Virus record (IMG/VR): IMGVR_UViG_3300021373_001110 | Coordinates: 1-25,305 of that record | DNA length: 25,305 nt | Source of the DNA: a virus | Reading direction: 5' to 3' (one strand) | Shown: piece by piece, positions 5,263 to 14,074 of the stretch | Position numbering within the stretch: position 1 is the first letter of the stretch | How the letters are laid out: each line of letters starts with the position of its first letter | Made by a program: the position numbers and the translations under genes | The notes under the pieces: generated by a model | Seen by the model: the letters and a program-made list of their open reading frames with translations, nothing else | Told to the model about the DNA's origin: nothing | Databases searched by the model: none

Positions 5263-8200
5263 TTAAGGGGTAATATAAGTCAAATCAAATATTACTGTTG
5301 AAGTTCCGCCTGTATTCAGAGAGCTTGCATTTACAGATGCCGCTGAATTGTTTTGGCGATTATATTTTAGCTGCGCTGTGCTCGAATTGTGTATACCCTG
5401 AATATAAACATCTGGAGCTTCTGCATTAGTAAAGTTATTCAGCTGTACCGCGCTGTGACCTCGTGCTCCGCTGTTTGCTAAAATCGGGAAAGGTAACCCA
5501 GTAATACGAATTGCGCCTGAATTAACGCCAGTTGTATCAATACTAGCCATGTTTACACTTACATGTACAAGCCTTCCAACTTTAGTGTACTGACCTGTGA
5601 ATGTACTAGGCGAAACCCAAGGGGATGCATTGGCATTTGTCATGCCAGCGGTCCAGGTTCCTTTCTCATAGTCATCTAGCAGCTCATTATCAGTGTTGCT
5701 TCCAAATCTAACACCGCCGCTGACGTACAAATCTCTAAACTGACTTGTATCAGCACCAAGATCCATAGAGTCGTTGTAAACGCCATTGGTTGATGTTCTT
5801 GGCTGTACAGAGTTTGGGTTTATCTTAATTCCCTTATTTGTTGGCTCACACAAAATAGGCTTGTTGCCGGTAGTGCTATAAACTCTGAGCTGGTCAACAC
5901 CGCCCTGCTTTAGGGTTAGCATTGCTCCTTCATCTACAGTTCTGTTTGATACAAGCGGTGACTCATCCACACTTGTTGGCTGTACCAAAAACTCAGCAGA
6001 TTCTGCGGTAATAGTTTTAGCACGAACAGCACCGCCTTCTCTAAGCTCAATATGGTCGAGAGTTGAAGAAGACACAAGAGTATCGACTAATAATCTTCCT
6101 CGTTCATCAAACCTGGCAACCTCTCTTGCTTCCGTGCCGTCATCACTGTTGTTTGTGCCAAACGCTAAATAGCTGCTTGGAAATTGCTCCTGGTGGGCGG
6201 CAACAATAAACGCCTTAACGCCAGGCGACTGATTATCACTGCTCACAAAATCAATTGCGCCCATAGGCTGACCTTGCTCAACAAATGTATCAGTGCTGTT
6301 AAATCGTAGTCTGTGTGCCGTTGGGCTGAGAGTTACTAAGTTACCAACACTAGAAAACGACAATGAGTTATTGATTGTGTAAGTGCCTACACCGCCTGTA
6401 CCTGTACCTTGAGAAACAATAAATGTATTTGGCGGGATGTTTGTATTGTTACCTACAAGAAGTTCACCCACGCCTATTGTGCCTGGGGTTGCTCCCATTG
6501 ACTCAACTGTCAAAGTTGTTCCAGAGCAGCTTGCAGTGAAGTTTGATCGCCTGTTGTTTACTCTTCGTATTTCTATGTCAGCTTCAAATGTATCTAAAGA
6601 TCCGCCATCGCCAATACGTACTTGGTCATCAACTACTAAGTGATCGGTTCTGGTTTCACCTTCAACATCGAGCTTGGAAGAAGAGTTAGCTGTAGCGCCA
6701 ATTCTTACATTGCCGGTAACGGCGTTAAACTTGTGCGCTGTTACTCCATCATTAGTGCAGAAAAGCTGACTGCCATCAGATATCAATTCGAAGGATCGAA
6801 AACTATTAGATCCGTCATATCTAAAAAACGTATGCGACCCAAATGTATTTGTATGGCCCTGAGACCTATATGAAAGGCCGCCAGACTGGGTAGCTCCAGT
6901 AAAATAAGAACCAATCCTGCCTTCATTGCCTGCACTATCATTGTCTTTAAAAAACACGTACGGGTTCGCGCTTTCTACGGTCCATTGGTTGCATCGACCT
7001 GTACCGTCAACATCAAGCAATTGAGATGGGGTCCCTGTCCCAATACCTACGTATCCTTGTGTTCCATCAACAAACAGAGCATTACCGTCAGTGTCACTTT
7101 GCACTTTGAAGTCAACTGGCTGACCGTTACCATTGAAAATAATGCGGTCATTATCATTTACACCAGGGCTGTGTCGATATGAAAAAATTTCTTTATCTTG
7201 ACCGGCCTGCTTATTTGTTAGGTACAGCTCAGCGGTTTCTGATCCATTAGTAATAATTTCAGCTTTACCGTACAGACGTACAAAGTTATCTACTTTATAG
7301 CCAGCATCATTTTCAGTAGTTAAAACGATTTCGCCAATGTTGTCGTTTGGCGCTGGCGACGGGCTGTTTCTGTAAAACTCAAGTGTAGGACCAACACCCA
7401 CGCCTGCGTTTGTGCTAATCAGAGTAAGTGGAGGGTTATTGCCGTTAACTGTCATTGTATTAGGCGCAGTCGTAGCAATAGATGCTGGGGTGAATGATCC
7501 AATAGAAAGCGTATCAGCTTCCAAGTCACCTGTTACTTTAACGCCGCCATCTTTAGTGTTAAGCGTTTTAACGTCATTGTAGTATAGATCGACAGAGCCA
7601 TCTGAATTTGCTTCGATTAGCGTTTCTGCTCCGCTCTTACCTTTTAACTTAAAGTTAGTCTCAGTGGTAAGTAACAGCTGTCCTGTGCTGTTGTTTAGGC
7701 TTGCATTAGTACCATCATGCTGGATCGTAAAGTCGTTGCCTGATCCAAACTTTGCGTCACTGGTATCAGTGAATGTAATGTTATCCCCAGCACTTACGTC
7801 TATATCTGACCCGCCAGTTGATGCGCCAACACCAAGCACTTCAGATAAGCTATCTGTTGCTGATATCTGTGCATCTACATAGGACTTGATAGACTGCTGA
7901 GTTGCCAAAGCAGTGTTAGAGTTAGATGCCATATTGTCTTCATCTAAAACTCTGCTTACTGCTGAGCCTGATTGTCCCTCTAATTGGTCAAACGTAACCT
8001 TACCGGTTACATCAATGCCTGAAGAATTTGTAGTCAATCTCTCAACATCATTGTTGTAAAGTCTTACACCGCCATTTGCTGTGGCTTGTATGTAGCTTTC
8101 TCCAGCCTGAGACTCCACCCGCAGCTGTGTACCTTGAATAATTAGATTCCCAGCACCACTGTCACGAATAACAGATCCTGGAATTAATGGGTCGTGATAT

Positions 8201-9243
8201 ATCTTTAGATCACTGCTATCGCCAAATCTAACTTCTGCATTATCAGGCAAAAAAATAGAATCGCCAGTGCTAACATTTATGCTAGTACCGCCTGTAGTGT
8301 TTCCCAGGGCCAAGGTCTGAGCCAAGGTCTCACCAGGCCCGACAGTGTTGTCAACATAAGCTTTAATTGACTGCTGGGTTGCTAGAGACACAGGGCTGTT
8401 AGACGCCATATCATCTTCGTCTTTAATGTTGTTCACTGTTGCGCCGGTATCGCCCTTCAGAGTATTAAACTCTATTAGGCCATCGACATTTAAGCCAGCG
8501 TTATTGATAGATGCTTTTAAAGAGCTACCGAAATAAAAGTCTGTTCCGTTTAATCCAACACCCTTAATAATTACCTGGGGCTGTGCTGTCACAGAGCTGC
8601 CAAGCTCAATATTTGCATCTGCAGATATTTTTAAATTACCAAGTCCAACCTCTCTAATGTAGGTATCAGATCCATCGTGATAAATTTTTAGGTCGTTGTT
8701 AGTTCCGAACCTTAACTCTTCGCTGTCATTAAATTTAACATCGCCAGCAATAGTTCCGCCTGTAAGCGGCAGGTATGGGCCAGCAAATCCAATAAAAGAC
8801 GATCCGTCGTAAACTTTCATCAAGTTGACAGTTGTATCAAAGAATATATCGCCTACCTGAAGTGCAGTGCCATCACCTCTAGTGCTTGGAGCAGTAGAGA
8901 ATGCTCCCAGGTACTGTGTAATCTCTTCTACCTGGTTTAGGACAGTTGTTACAATACCTTCTGGGGCTTCGTAAACAGTCACGCCAGCCGCGTTAACCAC
9001 CTTAATAGAATAGGACCCGCCAGTGTAAAATGCGGCAGGGGTTCCCTGGTAGTACAGGTAGCCATTTGTGGTACCAATGGGCAGTGCTGCCGGAATACTT
9101 AATGCCTGATCGAAAAAAACCGGAATAGGGTTAGCTACCGGGTCTTTATTTACCTCACCAATGTAAATCTTGCCATTGTTAAGGGGCGTACCGTCAGTGT
9201 CTGCAAACTGGGGGAATCCAGCCTGGATAGCAATTGCTGTCAT
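5263..9243 (-). CDS. Tailspike/tail fibre with P22-type head-binding domain
   Basis: This 1326-residue protein should form the trimeric receptor-binding fibre. Residues about 5-100 match the P22 tailspike head-binding domain: GTPLNNGKIYIGEVNKDPV, then IPVFFDQ, and a strand series ending YSIKVVNAAGVTVYEAPEG. A short linker with FSTAPSTRGDGTALQVGD (115-132) follows. Residues 171-570 hold three divergent copies of a roughly 160-residue repeat marked by LKIYHDG (185, 347, 506 in degenerate form) and DEDnMASNS..LATQQSIK (275, 435). Around 900-955 is a Gly/Thr-rich insert (SGTTLTVESMGATPGTI to QGTGTGGVGTYTI) known from many phage fibres. The C-terminal 139 residues start with LLDDYEKGTWT and include YTKVGRLVHVSV. 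I see no endoglycosidase, lyase or self-cleaving chaperone domain, unlike P22 gp9. The ATG overlaps the previous stop (ATGA). Confidence 0.88.
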   Translation of the reverse strand: MTAIAIQAGFPQFADTDGTPLNNGKIYIGEVNKDPVANPIPVFFDQALSIPAALPIGTTNGYLYYQGTPAAFYTGGSYSIKVVNAAGVTVYEAPEGIVTTVLNQVEEITQYLGAFSTAPSTRGDGTALQVGDIFFDTTVNLMKVYDGSSFIGFAGPYLPLTGGTIAGDVKFNDSEELRFGTNNDLKIYHDGSDTYIREVGLGNLKISADANIELGSSVTAQPQVIIKGVGLNGTDFYFGSSLKASINNAGLNVDGLIEFNTLKGDTGATVNNIKDEDDMASNSPVSLATQQSIKAYVDNTVGPGETLAQTLALGNTTGGTSINVSTGDSIFLPDNAEVRFGDSSDLKIYHDPLIPGSVIRDSGAGNLIIQGTQLRVESQAGESYIQATANGGVRLYNNDVERLTTNSSGIDVTGKVTFDQLEGQSGSAVSRVLDEDNMASNSNTALATQQSIKSYVDAQISATDSLSEVLGVGASTGGSDIDVSAGDNITFTDTSDAKFGSGNDFTIQHDGTNASLNNSTGQLLLTTETNFKLKGKSGAETLIEANSDGSVDLYYNDVKTLNTKDGGVKVTGDLEADTLSIGSFTPASIATTAPNTMTVNGNNPPLTLISTNAGVGVGPTLEFYRNSPSPAPNDNIGEIVLTTENDAGYKVDNFVRLYGKAEIITNGSETAELYLTNKQAGQDKEIFSYRHSPGVNDNDRIIFNGNGQPVDFKVQSDTDGNALFVDGTQGYVGIGTGTPSQLLDVDGTGRCNQWTVESANPYVFFKDNDSAGNEGRIGSYFTGATQSGGLSYRSQGHTNTFGSHTFFRYDGSNSFRSFELISDGSQLFCTNDGVTAHKFNAVTGNVRIGATANSSSKLDVEGETRTDHLVVDDQVRIGDGGSLDTFEADIEIRRVNNRRSNFTASCSGTTLTVESMGATPGTIGVGELLVGNNTNIPPNTFIVSQGTGTGGVGTYTINNSLSFSSVGNLVTLSPTAHRLRFNSTDTFVEQGQPMGAIDFVSSDNQSPGVKAFIVAAHQEQFPSSYLAFGTNNSDDGTEAREVARFDERGRLLVDTLVSSSTLDHIELREGGAVRAKTITAESAEFLVQPTSVDESPLVSNRTVDEGAMLTLKQGGVDQLRVYSTTGNKPILCEPTNKGIKINPNSVQPRTSTNGVYNDSMDLGADTSQFRDLYVSGGVRFGSNTDNELLDDYEKGTWTAGMTNANASPWVSPSTFTGQYTKVGRLVHVSVNMASIDTTGVNSGAIRITGLPFPILANSGARGHSAVQLNNFTNAEAPDVYIQGIHNSSTAQLKYNRQNNSAASVNASSLNTGGTSTVIFDLTYITP
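7534..8733 (-). repeat. Three-copy protein repeat inside the tailspike gene
   Basis: Approximate units are 8733-8251, 8250-7771 and a partial 7770-7534, encoding residues 171-331, 332-491 and 492-570. Each begins with an RFG..DLKIYHD-type block; the first two also carry the DEDnMASNS and TQQSIK.YVD block. The copies are diverged at DNA level, so they are old duplications, not recent tandem repeats. Confidence 0.7.
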
Positions 9244-11198
9244 TTTCTAGGGTCCTTTAATGCTTTTTCAATTCGCGATTTTACTTCTGCATCTTTAACG
9301 TATTCTACGCCTTTGCGTAAAATTGTGACAGCCGGAATCGGAATCGTACCGCCTGTAACGCCAAACGTGCCTAAAGTATCTAGGTACTGGAATATTGCGG
9401 ATGAAGTGTTTGAGTAGTTAACAACACCAGGGGGAGCTGTATAAATGTCAGTAGCCAGGTCAGCCAGGTCTCGAAGCACTTGTGCGCTTTTCTTGCCAAA
9501 TAATCCGTCAAGCTTGCCTGCCTGGTCCAGCTCTCTAACTGTTTTTTGCAATCTATCTGGCGACAATATTGGCTGCCCGCGACTATCACGCTGACTTGGG
9601 CTGGTAGCTCGGTCCTGAATATACTGAATAGATGCAGCTTTTACGTCTGCCCAGGCTTGCTTCCCTTTTGGGCCAGCCTTCAAAAGAGTGCTTCGTAACT
9701 TGTTAATTTCTTCCATTGAAGATTTAACAATAATTTGGTCAAAAATCCGATCAACAGCAACTTTGCGCTCAGATGTTTTGCCCTTTGTTCCAAGCAGTCG
9801 TGCTGTGAGACCTGTATTTTCAAACTCTCTAGCATATCGAGATCTCTGAGACCTTGCGGCTTTGTACAGCTCTCCGCCTGCGCCTTCAGTTGCTGCGTCA
9901 ATTGACTGGTTGATTACTTTGGCAACTCGCCCATCATTTGGGTTGGTCCAATCTGTTCCCTGGTTCACAAATTTACGCAACAATTCCGTGTTGTTTAACG
10001 GTGTTTGCACGCCAACAAGTCGCCCGTCAGGGGATCTCTGCAAAGCTTTAAGACGCAGCGCTTCAGCTTCAACAGCAGAAATAATCGGGGTCAAACCTTT
10101 TTGCGGCTCTAATTCTGTTAACGTCGCCGCCAGGCTATCGGTAGCAACTGGCTCGGACATTTCTCCAGCTTCTTCAGCTCGTCTGTAAGACTCCTGGATT
10201 TGCTTTCGCAGCACCTCAGCTTTTGTCACCAGGGCATCATCTACCGCAGCACCAACATCTATCACCTCACGGGCAACTGGCGCGTTGATGTCAATCAGCG
10301 CATCGAAGTTATCTAGGAATCTGGCAGTTTGATTTTCTACTCTGGCAACTAGTGGTGCGCCCACTTCAAGCTTTGCTGTCTCTTTCTCAAATTTTAACTG
10401 GCTGGGATCTCTGGTTCTTTGCCCAAGAGTCAAAGCAGTTTCACCTTCAAACGGTACAGGCAAGCCTTCTGCGACGGTCTGCCGCTGTGTACTCATTGGA
10501 GCCTGAGCCGCGCCCACACTTCTTTCTGCCGGTATCACTTCACCAGTTGCTGGGAGCCTGCCCAACATTCCCTGGCCAGTACCACGCTCACCAATTACTC
10601 TGCCGGGTAGTTGACCTGCAGTGGTCATTGCCTGGCGCACAGCTGGTGTGGCTGTCATTGCACCCTCAACAATGGCTGGAGCTGCCATGGGGCCAACACC
10701 CAATACTGGGGGAGCCTGGCTCACCGCTTCACCTACAGCCTGCGTGTATTGCTGGCCAGTCGGGGTCTGCGGCTGAATAGTGCCTTCTCTCATGCCGGTA
10801 AGAGCTGCTTTCTCGATTAGGTCAGCAGCTTCTTTAGTGCCAAAGTTACCTGATAATATTTGTCGGGTAAGCTCACGGCCAAGTCCGACAGCATATCCAA
10901 CTGTTCCCGTAGTCGCGCCAGTTCCCATAGCCAGAGCTGTTTCACCTAAACCTACAGCACGCTCACCCATTGTTGGTGCTGGCTGTTGAACAGGGGGTGG
11001 CAATTGCTCACCAAGAACAGGCACTTCTGGGAATGCGCCAGAGGCCATGCCGCCAACCTGTGGCTGCTGTACAGGTTCTTGTACAGGTGCGGGAGTGACG
11101 GCGGTAAGTTCAGCCTGGATCGCTGCTGCAATCTGCTCGTCAGTAGTGCCGTCTGGGAAAGTAAATTTTTTACCGCCTGCTCTGACTGTTAATGGCAT
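9240..11198 (-). CDS. Ejection protein, P22 gp16-like by position and size
   Basis: This 652-residue protein is the third of three consecutive candidate ejection proteins. P22 gp16, the third of its trio, has 609 residues. The N-terminus (VRAGGKKFTFPDGTTDEQIAAAI, residues 5-27, shown as VRAGGKKFTFPDGTTD) is a short conserved module seen at the start of many phage internal virion proteins. Pro/Gln-rich low complexity follows to about residue 75, then a Gly/Ala-rich apolar segment near 87-115 that could be membrane-active. The rest is largely helical and charged. No lytic transglycosylase motif is visible. The ATG at 11198 directly abuts the previous stop (TAAATG). The protein is expected in the capsid and to enter the host envelope with the DNA. 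The family assignment rests on order, size and composition, not on clear residue identity. Confidence 0.68.
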   Translation of the reverse strand: MPLTVRAGGKKFTFPDGTTDEQIAAAIQAELTAVTPAPVQEPVQQPQVGGMASGAFPEVPVLGEQLPPPVQQPAPTMGERAVGLGETALAMGTGATTGTVGYAVGLGRELTRQILSGNFGTKEAADLIEKAALTGMREGTIQPQTPTGQQYTQAVGEAVSQAPPVLGVGPMAAPAIVEGAMTATPAVRQAMTTAGQLPGRVIGERGTGQGMLGRLPATGEVIPAERSVGAAQAPMSTQRQTVAEGLPVPFEGETALTLGQRTRDPSQLKFEKETAKLEVGAPLVARVENQTARFLDNFDALIDINAPVAREVIDVGAAVDDALVTKAEVLRKQIQESYRRAEEAGEMSEPVATDSLAATLTELEPQKGLTPIISAVEAEALRLKALQRSPDGRLVGVQTPLNNTELLRKFVNQGTDWTNPNDGRVAKVINQSIDAATEGAGGELYKAARSQRSRYAREFENTGLTARLLGTKGKTSERKVAVDRIFDQIIVKSSMEEINKLRSTLLKAGPKGKQAWADVKAASIQYIQDRATSPSQRDSRGQPILSPDRLQKTVRELDQAGKLDGLFGKKSAQVLRDLADLATDIYTAPPGVVNYSNTSSAIFQYLDTLGTFGVTGGTIPIPAVTILRKGVEYVKDAEVKSRIEKALKDPRK

Positions 11199-12548
11199 TT
11201 ATTCAGCCTCTTTTTCTACTGTGAAAGTAATTCCGCCAATTGTGACAGTCCGGGCCTGTGGGTTTACGTCTGATACAGTGCCAGGAACAGGAACATTACG
11301 ACCAAACTTCTTTTTAGCTTGTTCGGCGTTTTTCTTCAGCAGATCTTGTATCATTTTCAGGTTATCAACAAATTGATCCCGGCTCTGCCTAAATGACAGG
11401 GATCTGATACCATCTTCAAGTCTTGCGCCTTCAGCGTCAGTCAACGTACCCATGCCGGCCATTTTTGGCACTTCGCTCAAGAACACTTGAGATTTCAGGG
11501 TTTTAACAGCTTCTTCCAGGTCTGCAACATCCTGGTCGTAGGTAAACAAGCCTGACTGCATAGTACCAGTTGCTGTACCAAATACATCTGTAGCACCTAA
11601 GTAGTCACTTCTCTTACCAATGTCCATGATTTCGTCAATTAAAATCTCTGCTCTTTCTGCCTGGATCTGGGCCATAGTTATTTCGTTTTTCTTCTCTGCC
11701 GCCAGGTCAATAGCTTTTTGCTCAGCCTGCTGAACTTCCAGCGATAGCTTTTGTCTCTGCAATTCGGAAAGCGCCTTGGCTTCCTCACCTTTAAGCTTTG
11801 CAAGTCCCTCAATCTGCTTACGAATTTCTGGGTCCTTAATCTGGTCGGACAGGTCGAGTCCCATGTTAGCCAGGTTTGCTGCAGCAGTAGTATCTGCCCA
11901 CTTAGCATCAACGACCGCTTTGTTAGCCTTAGCTGTTGCTTCCCTTACTTCTTGTGGAGTCATTTGTTCTTTCTTAATAATATCCTGGCGTATATTAAGA
12001 TTTTCAAACATCTCCTTGGAACCTGGCACAGCGGTCAGGGTTTGACCCAGCATCATTTCTGCTGCCAATATCTGATCTTGACTGCCAAGTGTGCCGTCTT
12101 CGTTAACCATCATATTTCGCAGCGATTTAAAATATGCGCCTGATGACTTATCGCCTGTTTCATCTGCAGCCGTGATGCGCTGATTCAGAATATCAACAGC
12201 GTATTGGGGGTTGTAACGCAATGCTGACAAAAGCCTGCCGCCCTCGGTGACGATATTTTGATTCTGTAGATCTGTTTGACCCTCAAATGCTTGTTGCAGC
12301 TTACTTATGGATTCTCCACCCAGAGCAACACCAAGATTCATATAGTCATCATAGGTTCTCTCGCTCCCTGTGAATGTGTCAACCGCAGAAAGTTGTTTCT
12401 GCAGCTGTTGATTCGCCAAGTTTTGAGCCTGGTTAGCTTGTTGCTGAGCCTGCTGCTGTATCTGCTGGCCCTTTAGTGACTGCATATACGAAAGGTTTTC
12501 AGCAAATGAGGGGCCTGTATCAATATTGTAATTGAATGGTTGTACCAT
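11199..12548 (-). CDS. Ejection protein, P22 gp20-like by position and size
   Basis: This 449-residue protein is the second of the trio; P22 gp20 has 471 residues. It is almost entirely helical by appearance. A Gln/Asn/Ala-rich N-terminus (a long run of Gln-rich heptads, about residues 25-55) leads to a helical core. A coiled-coil stretch rich in Ala, Glu, Lys and Gln spans about 190-310. A further helical region follows, and the end is a short beta tail with TVTIGGITFTVEKEAE. Such proteins are packaged in the head and released before DNA. The ATG at 12548 lies 9 bases after the previous stop. Function is inferred from gene order, size and composition. A tail-fibre chaperone or other internal virion protein is less likely given both neighbours. 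Confidence 0.7.
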   Translation of the reverse strand: MVQPFNYNIDTGPSFAENLSYMQSLKGQQIQQQAQQQANQAQNLANQQLQKQLSAVDTFTGSERTYDDYMNLGVALGGESISKLQQAFEGQTDLQNQNIVTEGGRLLSALRYNPQYAVDILNQRITAADETGDKSSGAYFKSLRNMMVNEDGTLGSQDQILAAEMMLGQTLTAVPGSKEMFENLNIRQDIIKKEQMTPQEVREATAKANKAVVDAKWADTTAAANLANMGLDLSDQIKDPEIRKQIEGLAKLKGEEAKALSELQRQKLSLEVQQAEQKAIDLAAEKKNEITMAQIQAERAEILIDEIMDIGKRSDYLGATDVFGTATGTMQSGLFTYDQDVADLEEAVKTLKSQVFLSEVPKMAGMGTLTDAEGARLEDGIRSLSFRQSRDQFVDNLKMIQDLLKKNAEQAKKKFGRNVPVPGTVSDVNPQARTVTIGGITFTVEKEAE

Positions 12549-12557
12549 GATTTTTCC

Positions 12558-13286
12558 TTACGAGAATAATCCTAATTTACTTACGCCTGATTTGTCGTTA
12601 AACATACCCATTGAGTCAGCCATACCTAATTGGGATAGACCGCCAAACATCTGGCCTGCTGCACCAAATGTCCCTAAAGACTGGCCAGCTCGTGCCGCGC
12701 CCATTGTGGCTTCGCCCTGAGCAATAGCATTTCCACGGTTAAGTAGTGTCTGACCGACATTCGCTCCAAGAGCCATTGCACCAGTGCCTTCGCCTGCCGC
12801 TGCTGATTGTCCTGCAGACGCCAATCCAGCCAATCTACCGTATCTTTCATTTACTAAGCTGTTTAAAAGGTTAGGTCTAATCTCAGCCAATGCTCTTTGA
12901 GTGTCACCGCCGCGCAGGCCACCAGTAGCAGACGCGCCAGCCAGCTGGCCCTGTACTGCTTGGTCCTCATAAAATCGGAATTTCTCACCTTCAGCAATAT
13001 TTCTTAGTGCTTCAGCTTCAGCTTCAGGACCGGCCATTCCACCAAGAGCCATCATCTGCTCTAAGCCAACTAATCCTGCTTCCCGGAAGGGGGCCATTAG
13101 CTTACGCTGTAGGCCAAATTGCTCTTTCTGGAAGTCAATTGACTCGCGATTTGCTTGTACCTGGGCGTCAATACCTCTTCTAGCTGCCGCAGACTGGGCC
13201 TTTCCAGCTGCTCTTGCTCCCATAGCGCTCATTGCGCCAGCTCCAAGTGTGCCTGCTAGTATCGCTGTGCTAGTTGCTACCGCCAT
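12558..13286 (-). CDS. Ejection/DNA transfer protein, P22 gp7-like by position and size
   Basis: This 242-residue protein is the first of the trio; P22 gp7 has 229 residues. The N-terminal 25 residues are Ala/Gly-rich and apolar (TAILAGTLGAGAMSAMGARA), a possible membrane-inserting helix. A helical region with the motif ARRGIDAQVQANRESIDFQ and FGLQRKLMAPFREAG follows. This RxSIxFQ...QLxLxxPFxxAG-type layout is common to internal virion proteins of many podoviruses. The rest is rich in Gly and Ala. The ATG at 13286 lies two bases after the acetyltransferase stop. It probably helps form the channel that carries the genome across the envelope. The motif makes the virion-protein call stronger here than for its two neighbours. 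Confidence 0.72.
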   Translation of the reverse strand: MAVATSTAILAGTLGAGAMSAMGARAAGKAQSAAARRGIDAQVQANRESIDFQKEQFGLQRKLMAPFREAGLVGLEQMMALGGMAGPEAEAEALRNIAEGEKFRFYEDQAVQGQLAGASATGGLRGGDTQRALAEIRPNLLNSLVNERYGRLAGLASAGQSAAAGEGTGAMALGANVGQTLLNRGNAIAQGEATMGAARAGQSLGTFGAAGQMFGGLSQLGMADSMGMFNDKSGVSKLGLFS

Positions 13287-13288
13287 AT

Positions 13289-13729
13289 CTATAATCTCTT
13301 TGTGTAAGTGGTTTCAGCTAAACTGTAACCTTCGTTGATATAAATTTTTCTTACTACTTCTGGCATAGATGTTTCCATAAATGTCACACTAAATGTTGCA
13401 CATCCTTTATCTTTAGCTGCCTGCTCTAGCCACCGTAAAAGCTCTATGCCTATGCTGCTTTTGCGGTACTCTGGCTCTACCCACCAGGCAAGCTCAGCGC
13501 CAACAATAATCTCGTCATTGCCCATCAATGGAGACAATAAACCGCCAGCAGCGCCAACCAACTTGCCATCAACTTCGGCAACTACTAAAAGGTCATGGCT
13601 TAGACTTAACTCAAGAAAGGGCAGTGCAGAACCTTTTTTGTATTCAAACCCAGAGCCAGTGCTTGGCCAAAAATTCTCCACTAACCTTTCAATTCCTGCA
13701 ATATCTGCAGGCTCACCCCTTCTTATCAT
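13289..13729 (-). CDS. GNAT-family N-acetyltransferase
   Basis: This 146-residue protein has the GNAT fold pattern. It begins MIRRGEPADIAGIERLV (typical strand 1 and helix 1), then LVVAEVDGKLVGAAGG (strands 2-3). Motif A is LAWWVEPEYRKSSIGIELLR at 80-99, and KIYINEGYSLAET near 129-140 is the usual C-terminal motif. The acetyl-CoA pyrophosphate loop reads R-K-S-S-I-G, so the first Gly of the R-x-x-G-x-G pattern is Ser. That is seen in active members but may weaken binding. The substrate is unknown; it may modify a virion protein, a host protein or a small molecule. It sits where P22 has gene 14, between the needle position and gp7, and looks like cargo within the tail operon. The ATG at 13729 starts 3 bases after the previous stop. 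Confidence 0.88.
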   Translation of the reverse strand: MIRRGEPADIAGIERLVENFWPSTGSGFEYKKGSALPFLELSLSHDLLVVAEVDGKLVGAAGGLLSPLMGNDEIIVGAELAWWVEPEYRKSSIGIELLRWLEQAAKDKGCATFSVTFMETSMPEVVRKIYINEGYSLAETTYTKRL

Positions 13730-13732
13730 GAA

Positions 13733-14074
13733 TTAATCCTCTGTTGTTTCTCTCCCTGTCCCGCTAATCACTATGGTTCCACCCTGAGATGCAGATGCAA
13801 CCAGGGTTCCGCCAGCTAATATAACCTGGCCCACTATTTCTGGGCATTGGTATGTTTCAGTTGGCGCAATAGCACGCTGAAACAGGACAGCATTATTGTT
13901 CCCAAATGTACCACCAGAGTTTGGCAGATAAATAGTTACTGCCTGGCCAATATTCGACGTATTCGTCAAAGTAAGCTTGTCAACAATTGTGACTACATTT
14001 CTTGCAGTGTATAGGGTAACGGGTGATTGTGCTAGATGCTGCCGCCCGATAATGTTAGTGATCCTGGTAGCCAT
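13733..14074 (-). CDS. Small beta-rich structural-type protein (113 residues)
   Basis: The family is not recognised. The protein begins MATRITNIIGRQHLAQ and is otherwise a series of short beta strands rich in Thr, Val, Ile, Asn and Gly (for example DKLTLTNTSNIGQAVTIYLP), ending with an acidic tail. The appearance is that of a small beta-sandwich, such as a decoration or tail-accessory protein. The ATG at 14074 shares its A with the upstream stop (TAATG). I prefer it over the GTG at 14107, which would overlap the previous gene by 34 bases and lacks a ribosome-binding site. Its place between a jelly-roll-like protein and the acetyltransferase, within the tail module, supports a minor virion role. 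Confidence 0.7.
   Translation of the reverse strand: MATRITNIIGRQHLAQSPVTLYTARNVVTIVDKLTLTNTSNIGQAVTIYLPNSGGTFGNNNAVLFQRAIAPTETYQCPEIVGQVILAGGTLVASASQGGTIVISGTGRETTED

Noticed and set aside
5263-9243. Possible diversity-generating retroelement acting on the tailspike
   Set aside because: No reverse transcriptase, template repeat or adenine-biased variable repeat is visible near the C-terminus.
10352-11376. Several plus-strand open frames opposite the gp16-like gene
   Set aside because: They overlap each other in different frames, are Cys/Trp/His-rich and lack any domain, as expected for shadows.
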